In this document: positions 1 to 6,640 of the stretch, in pieces | Numbering within the stretch: position 1 is the stretch's first letter | Layout of the letters: each line of letters opens with the position of its first letter | DNA from: Lachnospiraceae bacterium | GTDB taxonomy: Bacteria > Bacillota_A > Clostridia > Lachnospirales > Lachnospiraceae | DNA length: 9,018 nt | Assembly (NCBI GenBank): GCA_017435025.1 | Contig: JAFSFU010000276.1 | Span: 1-9,018 of the forward strand | Direction of reading: 5' to 3' | Translations under genes and position numbers: made by a program | The notes under the pieces: generated by a model | The model's database searches: none | What the model saw: the letters and a program-made list of their open reading frames with translations, nothing else | What the model was told of the DNA's origin: nothing

Positions 1-576
1 AAACTCTTCACAACAGAAGAAGAGAGAAAGATCAAAATGGAGCAGCTTCGTCCGGTATCCAAGCTGGAGAAGATCTTATTCCCGATCATCGTTACAATTA
101 TTGTATGTATGATCCTGCCGACAACCGCTCCGCTGGTTGGTATGCTGATGGTTGGTAACCTGTTCCGTGAGTGCGGTGTTGTAAAACAGCTTCAGGAGAC
201 AGCTTCCAACGCACTTATGTATATCGTAGTTATCGTTCTTGGCCTTTCTGTAGGTGCTACAACAAGTGCTGAGGCATTCTTAAAAGTTACTACCCTTAAG
301 ATCGTTGCCCTTGGTCTTATCGCATTCTGCTTCGGTACAGCAGCAGGTGTTCTTTTCGGTAAGATCATGTGCAAACTGTCTGGTGGTAAAGTTAACCCGC
401 TGATCGGTTCTGCCGGTGTATCCGCGGTTCCGATGGCAGCCCGTGTATCCCAGAAGGTTGGTGCAGAGGCAGATCCGACCAACTTCCTTCTGATGCATGC
501 GATGGGTCCGAACGTAGCAGGTGTTATCGGTACAGCCGTTGCGGCCGGTACCTTTATGGCTATCTTCGGTGTTTAA
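1..576 (+). CDS. oadB: Na+-translocating decarboxylase, beta (membrane) subunit, 5'-truncated by window edge
   Basis: The reading frame is open from base 1 to the TAA at 574-576, giving 192 residues. The ATG at 37 is internal, because the frame continues upstream and family members are about 370-430 residues, so roughly the C-terminal half is present. It is strongly hydrophobic, with helices around [52 protein letters not shown] and the last 20 residues. The motifs [16 protein letters not shown] and [18 protein letters not shown] are typical of the OadB/GcdB/MmdB family. These subunits decarboxylate the carboxybiotin carrier and couple this to Na+ export across the cytoplasmic membrane. The alpha subunit follows after 27 nt, so the two are almost certainly co-transcribed. 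The substrate (oxaloacetate rather than methylmalonyl- or glutaconyl-CoA) is inferred from that neighbour, not from this protein. Biotin carrier and gamma/delta subunits would be expected to the left, outside the window. Confidence 0.93.
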   Translation, partial: KLFTTEEERKIKMEQLRPVSKLEKILFPIIVTIIVCMILPTTAPLVGMLMVGNLFRECGVVKQLQETASNALMYIVVIVLGLSVGATTSAEAFLKVTTLKIVALGLIAFCFGTAAGVLFGKIMCKLSGGKVNPLIGSAGVSAVPMAARVSQKVGAEADPTNFLLMHAMGPNVAGVIGTAVAAGTFMAIFGV

Positions 577-603
577 TTTGATTCAATCTAGGAGGAAAAT
601 AAA

Positions 604-2016
604 ATGGCAGAGATGCAGAAAAAGCCGGTAAAGATTGTGGAAACAGTCCTTCGTGATGCTCACCAGTCCTTACTTGCTACCAGAATGTCTACAGACCAGA
701 TGCTCCCGATCATCGAGAAGATGGATAAAGTAGGCTACCATGCAGTTGAGTGCTGGGGCGGTGCTACTTTCGATGCTTCCCTTCGTTTCTTAAAGGAAGA
801 TCCGTGGGAGAGACTTAGAAAATTAAGAGATGGTTTCAAGAATACAAAGTTACAGATGTTATTCCGTGGCCAGAACATTCTTGGTTACAACCACTATTCC
901 GATGACGTTGTAGAATACTTCGTTCAGAAGTCCATCGCAAACGGTATCGATATCATCCGTATCTTCGACTGCTTAAACGATATCAGAAACCTTAAGACAG
1001 CCGTTGATGCTACAAATAAAGAAGGTGGCCATGTACAGGTAGCTTTATCCTACACACTTGGCGATGCTTATACACTTGATTACTGGAAGAACATCGCTCG
1101 TGAACTCGAGGAAATGGGATGTAACTCCATCTGTATCAAGGATATGGCTGGTCTTCTGACTCCGTATAAGGCAGATGAGCTTGTTAAGGCTCTTAAGGAA
1201 GGTACAACACTTCCGATCGATCTTCATACACACTACACATCCGGTGTTGCTTCTATGACATACTTAAAGGCTGTTGAAGCAGGCTGTGAGATCATCGACT
1301 GTGCGATGTCCCCGTTAGCTCTTGGTACATCCCAGCCGGCAACTGAAGTTATGGCAGAGACATTCCGCGGTACCATCTATGATCCGGGATTTGACCAGAA
1401 TCTTCTTGCTGAGATCGCTGACTACTTCACACCGATCCGTGAAGAAGCTCTTAAGACAGGCCTTCTGAACCCGAAGGTTATGGGCGTTAACATTAAGACT
1501 CTCCAGTACCAGGTACCGGGCGGTATGCTTTCCAACCTTGTTAGCCAGTTAAAGGAAGCAGGTCAGGAAGATAAGTACCGTGAAGTTCTTGAGGAAATTC
1601 CGAGAGTAAGAAAAGACTTCGGTGAGCCGCCGCTGGTAACACCGTCCTCTCAGATCGTTGGTACACAGGCTGTATTAAACGTTCTTGCAGGCGAGCGTTA
1701 TAAGATGGTAACAAAAGAGTCCAAGAAGATCATGATGGGTGAATTCGGTCAGACTGTTAAGCCGTTTAACAAGGAAGTTCAGAAGAAGATCATCGGTGAC
1801 GAGACTCCGATCACATGCCGTCCGGCAGACCTTCTTGAGCCGCAGCTTCCGAAGTTTGAGCAGGAAGTTGCTCAGTGGAAGCAGCAGGACGAGGACGTAT
1901 TATCCTACGCTCTGTTCCCGGCAGTAGCAAAAGACTTCTTTGAGTACCGTGAAGCTCAGCAGACAAAGGTAGATCCGAAGAAGGCTGACAAAGAGAATAA
2001 GGTTTACCCGGTATAA
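604..2016 (+). CDS. oadA: Oxaloacetate decarboxylase alpha subunit (carboxyltransferase), without biotin domain
   Basis: 470 residues. The ATG at 604 follows a perfect AGGAGG at 590-595. It carries an HMGL-like TIM-barrel carboxyltransferase domain (about 8-280) and then the conserved PYC/OADA domain (about 300-450, with the RPADLLEPQLPKF stretch at 406-418). Active-site features visible: Asp18 in LRDAHQS, Lys179 in CIKDMAGLL (the lysine carbamylated in the transcarboxylase 5S family) and the metal-binding His208/His210 in LHTHYTSG. It transfers the carboxyl group of oxaloacetate to biotin on a carrier protein in the cytoplasm, and the membrane beta subunit then releases CO2 and pumps Na+. 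Classical OadA is about 590 residues with a C-terminal biotinyl domain; here the protein stops after the PYC/OADA domain in a Lys-rich tail with no AMKM motif, so the carrier must be a separate polypeptide. It could be called pyruvate carboxylase subunit B by sequence alone, but the adjacent beta subunit favours decarboxylase. Confidence 0.93.
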   Translation: MAEMQKKPVKIVETVLRDAHQSLLATRMSTDQMLPIIEKMDKVGYHAVECWGGATFDASLRFLKEDPWERLRKLRDGFKNTKLQMLFRGQNILGYNHYSDDVVEYFVQKSIANGIDIIRIFDCLNDIRNLKTAVDATNKEGGHVQVALSYTLGDAYTLDYWKNIARELEEMGCNSICIKDMAGLLTPYKADELVKALKEGTTLPIDLHTHYTSGVASMTYLKAVEAGCEIIDCAMSPLALGTSQPATEVMAETFRGTIYDPGFDQNLLAEIADYFTPIREEALKTGLLNPKVMGVNIKTLQYQVPGGMLSNLVSQLKEAGQEDKYREVLEEIPRVRKDFGEPPLVTPSSQIVGTQAVLNVLAGERYKMVTKESKKIMMGEFGQTVKPFNKEVQKKIIGDETPITCRPADLLEPQLPKFEQEVAQWKQQDEDVLSYALFPAVAKDFFEYREAQQTKVDPKKADKENKVYPV

Positions 2017-2070
2017 GATTGCTGGTTAAACGTCTGCAAATATGCAGTTGAAAATCAAATATGTTGATAG

Positions 2071-2110
2071 ATCCGTCCGCATGGCGCAATGCTGTGTGGG
2101 CGGATTTTTT
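2071..2110 (+). terminator. Rho-independent terminator of the decarboxylase operon
   Basis: The arms 2071-2082 (ATCCGTCCGCAT) and 2094-2105 (GTGTGGGCGGAT) form a 12-bp stem with three G-T wobbles, around an 11-nt loop, followed by a run of six T at 2105-2110. It sits 54 nt after the oadA stop and before the next promoter, so it separates the two operons. Confidence 0.85.
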
Positions 2111-2186
2111 ATCTATAAATGTTTTAAGAAATTCTTACAAAATTGTGGTAATTGGTGGCAAAATGGTGAACTTTGTTTTTGTGTGG

Positions 2187-2216
2187 TTGACAGGAAAGAC
2201 TATTTGTCAGTATAAT
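2187..2216 (+). promoter_or_regulatory. Consensus sigma-A promoter for the glucosaminidase-cohesin operon
   Basis: Perfect -35 TTGACA (2187-2192) and perfect -10 TATAAT (2211-2216) with an 18-nt spacer. The predicted start of transcription is near 2223, giving a leader of about 50 nt. The ribosome binding site is GGGAGTGAT (2257-2265) just before the ATG at 2272. A small inverted repeat, TAAGAA-A-TTCTTA (2125-2137), lies about 50 nt upstream of the -35; a role as an operator is possible but nothing else supports it. Both hexamers being perfect suggests strong basal expression. Confidence 0.85.
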
Positions 2217-2271
2217 ACGATTGGTGCCATTTTCTGTAAAATAGGAAGATGGACATGGGAGTGATAATATT

Positions 2272-4863
2272 ATGAAGAAAAATAGGATAAAGAGAGTCAT
2301 GGCCGGCGTGTTGGGTGCGTTTTTACTGGCTGAGTCCATTGGAGGCACAGGATTTTTAAGTGAATATCCGGGAATCGCTTATGCGGATACACATCGTTCT
2401 GCAACCGTCAATGCAACCACATTGAACGTAAGAAGCGGCCCTGGCACCGGAAATTCCATTGTAAAAAAACTGTCTCACGGAACTGCTGTGACAGTAATCG
2501 GAGAAACGAAGGACAGTGCAGGTACAACCTGGTATAAGATCCGCTTTACATCCGGTGCGTCTACACTGGAAGGATATGCGTCTTCTGCTTATATCAAGTT
2601 TCCGGTAAGCTATGCGCAGGATTCGGACTTTGAAGCGTATATGCGTCAGCAGGGATTTCCGGACAGTTATAAGGAGTCCCTTAGAACTCTGCATGCAGAG
2701 CATCCGACATGGGTGTTCCAGGCACAGAAGACAGGACTCGACTGGCAGACCGTGATCGATAATGAGTCTCTGGTAGGTGCCAATCTTGTTGATACTGGAA
2801 GTATTTCTTCCTGGAAGTCTACAGAGTACGGTGCTTATGACTGGAATACAGGTAAGTGGACCGGCTTTGATGGTGCGACATGGGTAGCTGCATCGGAAGA
2901 GATCGTAGCGTACTATATGGATCCGCGTAACTTCTTAAATGATACTTATGTGTTCCAGTTTTTGAAGCATTCTTACGACAGTGCACACCAGACAAAAACA
3001 GGACTTGAAAGTATGGTAAAAGGCACTTTCCTGGAAAAAGAGGCAGTGTCTGTTGGAGCTGACTCCAATGACAGTTCTTCTGCAACTCCGGGTTCTATCA
3101 GCGAGGATGAAGAGCGCCTTGGACCTGGTTATGTGAATCGCAATGTAACATCAGAAACATCTGCCGGTCCTGGTGCGACCGGTGGTCCGGGTGCGACAAA
3201 CAGATCCGTTTCCTCAGAAAATTCCGGAACGGTAACGAATGCTCCGGGTACATCCGGCGGTGACTCCAATGTAAGCTTAGAAGGACCGTCCCAGATTACA
3301 TCCAGTACCCGCAAGATGCAGGTGCTAGCAACACCGACCGTTGAATATGGCCCGGGTATGGATGCGTCCTCCATTACCGGTGATAATACAGGTGCGTCCA
3401 GTACTTCTCCGGTTCCGGAAGGTCAGACATATGCAGATATTATTATGAAAGCGGCGGAACAGTCCGGTGTGAACCCGTATGTGATCGCGGCCATGATCAT
3501 TCAAGAGCAGGGAAACGGCAAATCAGGCAGTATTTCCGGTACAACAGCCGGTTATAAGGGATATTATAACTTCTTTAATATCGGTGCTTATCAGTCCGGT
3601 TCTATGTCTGCTGTGACACGTGGACTTTGGTATGCGTCCCAAAGCGGAAGTTATGGACGCCCGTGGAATTCCATTGAGAAGTCCATTGTGGGTGGAGCGA
3701 TTTACTACGGTGAAAATTATGTGAAAGCCGGACAGGATACCTTCTATCTGAAGAAGTTCAATGTTCAGGGAAGCAATTTATATAAGCATCAGTATATGAC
3801 AAACGTGGAAGCGGCAGCCGGAGAGGGTGCAAAACTTTCCCGTGCCTATACGGATGTAATGAAGAATGAGACTCTTGTATTTAAGATTCCGGTATTTAAC
3901 AATATGCCGGAAACAGCATGCGCAAAACCGACGATTACAGGCAGTCCGAACAACAAGCTGTCCGTACTGAGCGTCAACGGTTATGCACTGACTCCGACGT
4001 TCAATATGAATACAGAGAGTTACGATGTGATCGTAAATCCATCTGTGGATAAGATCGCGATCAATGCAACGACAATCGATTCGAAGGCAACGGTATCCGG
4101 AGCAGGTACTATCGGTCTTCAGAGCGGCAATAATACAATTTCTGTTCAGGTTAAAGCAGAAAATGGAGATATCCGTATCTATAAACTGAACGTAGTGCGT
4201 CAGTCCAATGCTCCGGTAGTTAACGTTAACCAGAACAGCGGCGGTTCTTCCAATGGACCGGGTGCGCCGGGCAGCAGTTCTGCAGTGGTGCAGGGTTCTG
4301 CAAACGGACCGGGTGCTCCGACAAGCAGTACAACAGAGACAACTGCAGCAGTGAAGATTCCGCAGTCAACGGCAGCACAGACTTCAAAGCCGCAGGAGAC
4401 AAAACCGGTTACAGCAGTATCTCCGCAGAATATGGGTGGTAAACAGGATGTAGAAGTCGGTGTAGGACCGGGCGGTTCCAGTGGAACAGCCTCTATTGTA
4501 CAGCCTGGTGGACCGGGTGCTCCGCAGTCTGTAGTTCCGGAGACTTCAGCAGCATTGCCGGCCGCACCGGCAGAGACCGAAGTTCCGGTACAAACAACAG
4601 CGGCTCCGGCACAGACGACGGCCGCTGCCCCAACACAGACAACGGCTGCTCCGCAGCAGACAGCAGCGTCATCCACACAGACTGCCTTGAAAAAAGGTGA
4701 CTGTAACGGTGACGGCAAAGTAACGATTCTGGACTTGATTCTGATTAAGAGACAGATTCTTGGAGAGAATGTTTTAAGTGGAGCCAAGAAGACAGCAGCG
4801 GATATGAATGGTGATGGTAAGATCACATCTGCTGACGCAACGGCTCTTCAGAAGCTGATTTAG
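2272..4863 (+). CDS. Secreted SH3 / N-acetylglucosaminidase / cadherin-like / dockerin protein
   Basis: 863 residues. The signal peptide is about 1-38 (basic MKKNRIKRVM start, hydrophobic core, AYA cleavage site before D39). Next comes a bacterial SH3 domain (about 40-110, with LNVRSGPGTG), then the module that precedes LytD-type glucosaminidases (about 117-255; HPTWVFQAQKTGLDW, YYMDPRNFL). After a Ser/Gly/Thr linker, the GH73-like glucosaminidase domain spans about 385-545, with IIQEQGNG giving Glu412 as the likely catalytic acid and YYNFFNIGAY. A cadherin-like beta-sandwich follows (about 560-643), then a long Gly-Pro/Thr-Ala-rich linker. A C-terminal type I dockerin (809-863) has two calcium loops: D810-N812-D814-D821 and D844-N846-D848-D855. 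The predicted job is cleavage of peptidoglycan glycan strands outside the membrane. The dockerin implies non-covalent capture by a cohesin, and a cohesin gene starts 26 nt downstream in the same operon. The exact target (autolysis, daughter-cell separation, remodelling) is not readable from sequence. Confidence 0.92.
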   Translation: MKKNRIKRVMAGVLGAFLLAESIGGTGFLSEYPGIAYADTHRSATVNATTLNVRSGPGTGNSIVKKLSHGTAVTVIGETKDSAGTTWYKIRFTSGASTLEGYASSAYIKFPVSYAQDSDFEAYMRQQGFPDSYKESLRTLHAEHPTWVFQAQKTGLDWQTVIDNESLVGANLVDTGSISSWKSTEYGAYDWNTGKWTGFDGATWVAASEEIVAYYMDPRNFLNDTYVFQFLKHSYDSAHQTKTGLESMVKGTFLEKEAVSVGADSNDSSSATPGSISEDEERLGPGYVNRNVTSETSAGPGATGGPGATNRSVSSENSGTVTNAPGTSGGDSNVSLEGPSQITSSTRKMQVLATPTVEYGPGMDASSITGDNTGASSTSPVPEGQTYADIIMKAAEQSGVNPYVIAAMIIQEQGNGKSGSISGTTAGYKGYYNFFNIGAYQSGSMSAVTRGLWYASQSGSYGRPWNSIEKSIVGGAIYYGENYVKAGQDTFYLKKFNVQGSNLYKHQYMTNVEAAAGEGAKLSRAYTDVMKNETLVFKIPVFNNMPETACAKPTITGSPNNKLSVLSVNGYALTPTFNMNTESYDVIVNPSVDKIAINATTIDSKATVSGAGTIGLQSGNNTISVQVKAENGDIRIYKLNVVRQSNAPVVNVNQNSGGSSNGPGAPGSSSAVVQGSANGPGAPTSSTTETTAAVKIPQSTAAQTSKPQETKPVTAVSPQNMGGKQDVEVGVGPGGSSGTASIVQPGGPGAPQSVVPETSAALPAAPAETEVPVQTTAAPAQTTAAAPTQTTAAPQQTAASSTQTALKKGDCNGDGKVTILDLILIKRQILGENVLSGAKKTAADMNGDGKITSADATALQKLI
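4255..4524 (+). repeat. GPGAP-encoding repeats in the linker before the dockerin
   Basis: Three near-identical 15-mers GGACCGGGTGC(G/T)CCG occur at 4255-4269, 4306-4320 and 4510-4524, each encoding GPGAP (residues 662-666, 679-683, 747-751). A further GPGG occurs at 732-735. They sit in a low-complexity linker between the cadherin-like domain and the dockerin. Related GPG triplets occur in the earlier linker (residues 284, 299, 305, 360). Confidence 0.75.
4591..4683 (+). repeat. QTTAAP-type low-complexity repeat before the dockerin
   Basis: Residues 774-804 are built from repeated Q-T-T-A-A-P units (QTTAAPA, QTTAAAPT, QTTAAPQ, QTAAS). This Thr/Ala/Pro-rich spacer is typical of flexible, often glycosylated linkers in secreted clostridial enzymes. 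It directly precedes the first calcium loop of the dockerin. Confidence 0.8.
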
Positions 4864-4889
4864 TAATGACCGGAAAATAAGGAGACAAA

Positions 4890-6566
4890 ATGAATATGAA
4901 GATAAAGAGACTGGCAGCGATGATCCTGACTCTGGCTTTGCTTATGATTGCATTCCCGGCCCAGATGTTGGTTTCCTATGCTGCGACAGGAAAGATTACT
5001 TTTTCTGACCCGACGGTAACCGTTTGAAATCAGGTGTCTGTAACAATGAAGATCGCAACCTCCGACGGCACTCTTGGTGCATCGGATGTGCGCCTGCAGT
5101 ACGATTCCTCCGCGTTAGAGTTTGTGAGTGGTACCGGTGCAAATGGCGGCGCAGGTTCCATCCGCGTTCTTGGCTCAATGGAATCTACTGATCAGAAGAC
5201 TTTCAGTTTTACATTGAAGTTTAAGGCGTTAAAAGCCGGCACTTCCAATATTAAAATTACTTCTCAGGAAGTTTACGACGCAGATTCCCGTACTGTAACG
5301 ATCGAACATTTGGGAAGTTCTGCGGTAAAGGTGACAGCTCCGGAGACTCACTCCAAAGAGGCATCTTTGGAATCACTTACCATTGATCCGGGTGAGCTGA
5401 CACCGGCGTTCTCTGCCGATGTGACAGAATATACAGCCATCGTGGGCGCAGATGTGGAAAAACTGACTGTCAGTGCTCCTGCAAAGGACAGCAAGGCAAA
5501 TGTTTCTGTGAGCGGAAACGAAGGTCTGCAGATGGGCGAGAACACAGTTACATGTAAAGTAACGGCAGAAGACGGCGAGACAACAAAAACCTATACAATT
5601 CTTGTAACAAAAACGGAGCAGCTTCCGGAGGAATCCGCAGGTGCCGTTGACGTTCCGACAAGTGCAGGTTCTGCGCAGAACGTCCTTGACGGCAACTGGA
5701 CCGTAGTTGAGAGCCTGGAAGGCGTTGAACTTCCGGAAGGTTTCGCTGTGACAGATTTCACATATAACGGAACACCGGTGCAGGCAGCATCGGATGCGAT
5801 GGGTAACATTCTTCTCTATATGACAAACGAGAACGGTGCATTTGATTTCTTCATCTATGATGCTGATACGAATATCCTTGCTCCGTATGTGATCGTTCGT
5901 ATGGCCGAGAAAACGATCATCGTTCTTCCGCCGGAAGAAATTCCGGAGGGAACTGTTCTGCCGGAAAACTTTGCTAATTGTACTATCGACATTGGTGCTC
6001 ATACGGTTGATGGATGGGTATGGAATGGCGGAAATGAATCTCCGGAATACTGCGTTGTATATGGTCAGAATGAAAATGGTGAGAGAAACTTCTATCGTTA
6101 TGATCAGAAGGAAATGACACTTCAGAGATATTTTGAGGATCCGGATGCGGCTGATCTGAGAACAAAATATGAATCGGTTGCAAATGATTACAATAATCTT
6201 CTTGAAGATTATAAACTGCGTGGCTGGATCATCGTGGGTCTCTTTGCGGCAGTAATTCTGGTCGTAATTATCCTGATCGTGCTTCTTCTTACACGAAAAC
6301 CGAAAGAGTATGTGGAGAAGGAACCGGTCAAAGAGTTTGTTCCGACGGAGCGCAGACGCGCAGCGAAAGCGAAGGAGCGTTATATGGAGCCTGAGGAAGA
6401 CCTCGAAATGGTAGAGCTTGAGGAAGAGATTCAGGTTCAGCCGGTGAAAAAGAAAACGGTGAAGGCATCTGAGCCGACCAAGGCAGAACCGGTAAAGAAA
6501 GCAGCGCCGGTAAAAGTTGAAGCCGACGAGAATGACGATTTCGAGTTCATCGACCTTGATCTGTAA
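4890..6566 (+). CDS. Membrane-anchored cohesin-domain protein, interrupted by in-frame TGA at codon 46
   Basis: From the ATG at 4890 (AAGGAG at 4879-4884) the frame runs 558 codons to the TAA at 6564-6566, broken only by TGA at 5025-5027. The start is chosen because it gives a signal peptide (about 1-32, ending SYAA) and the first cohesin strand (KITFSDPTVTV). Domains: type I-like cohesin about 34-149, with YDSSALEFVSG at 71-81; cadherin-like beta-sandwich about 158-241; two related units of unknown type (about 275-334 and 349-415); a short heptad-like stretch (418-442); one transmembrane helix (about 445-468); and a charged cytoplasmic tail of about 90 residues rich in Lys, Glu and Pro, ending acidic. 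Predicted topology: cohesin outside, C-terminus inside. It lies 26 nt after the dockerin glucosaminidase gene, so the inferred role is to tether that enzyme. If the TGA is real and not read through, only a 45-residue secreted stub is made. Restart at GTG 5034 or ATG 5046 would give a product lacking the signal peptide. It may therefore be a recent pseudogene or a sequence error. Confidence 0.85.
5025..5027 (+). other. In-frame TGA inside the cohesin gene
   Basis: The sequence reads ...GTA ACC GTT TGA AAT CAG GTG TCT... The frames before (signal peptide plus first cohesin strand) and after (rest of the cohesin) are the same, so this is a substitution rather than a frameshift. In cohesins this position, just before the N/D-x-V-x-V strand, is usually Gly; a single G-to-T change turns GGA into TGA. 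A weak AGGTG (5032-5036) lies 9 nt before ATG 5046 and could allow limited restart of translation. Confidence 0.9.
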
Positions 6567-6596
6567 CTTGAAAAAGTAGGAATGATAGAAATAATA

Positions 6597-6636
6597 ACAG
6601 CAGTCTGTGTGTATGATTCACACGGACTGCTGTTTT
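6597..6636. terminator. Bidirectional terminator between the cohesin gene and ldh
   Basis: The arms 6597-6611 (ACAGCAGTCTGTGTG) and 6619-6633 (CACACGGACTGCTGT) pair over 15 bp with one G-T wobble around a 7-nt loop. T-rich sequence follows on the plus strand (TTTTATTCTT) and, after the A-rich left flank, on the minus strand (TTATTATTT). It lies between the convergent stops at 6566 and 6641 and can serve both. Confidence 0.88.
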
Positions 6637-6640
6637 ATTC

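Noticed and set aside
2061..2264. A 67-codon open frame in the gap between oadA and the glucosaminidase gene
   Set aside because: It runs through the terminator hairpin and the promoter, has no ribosome binding site and resembles nothing recognisable.
4200..4826. A 208-codon open frame on the minus strand opposite the linker and dockerin
   Set aside because: It is the antisense shadow of the repetitive Gly/Pro/Thr/Ala codons; its Val/Ala/Cys-rich content and lack of a ribosome binding site fit no real protein.
5025..5086. The in-frame TGA as a selenocysteine codon, with the hairpin at 5061-5086 (TCCGA...TCGGA plus GCAC/GTGC) as SECIS
   Set aside because: The hairpin loop is about 45 nt past the TGA, farther than bacterial SECIS loops usually are, and the aligned residue in cohesins is Gly, not Cys. 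No selenoprotein context is present.
5373..6002. A 209-codon open frame on the minus strand opposite the cohesin gene
   Set aside because: It overlaps clear cadherin-like and duplicated-unit coding sequence on the plus strand, and its Cys/His/Arg-rich composition is typical of a shadow frame.
2272..6566. A cellulosome gene cluster
   Set aside because: There is one cohesin and one dockerin, no carbohydrate-binding module and no plant-polysaccharide hydrolase; the dockerin enzyme is a peptidoglycan glucosaminidase.
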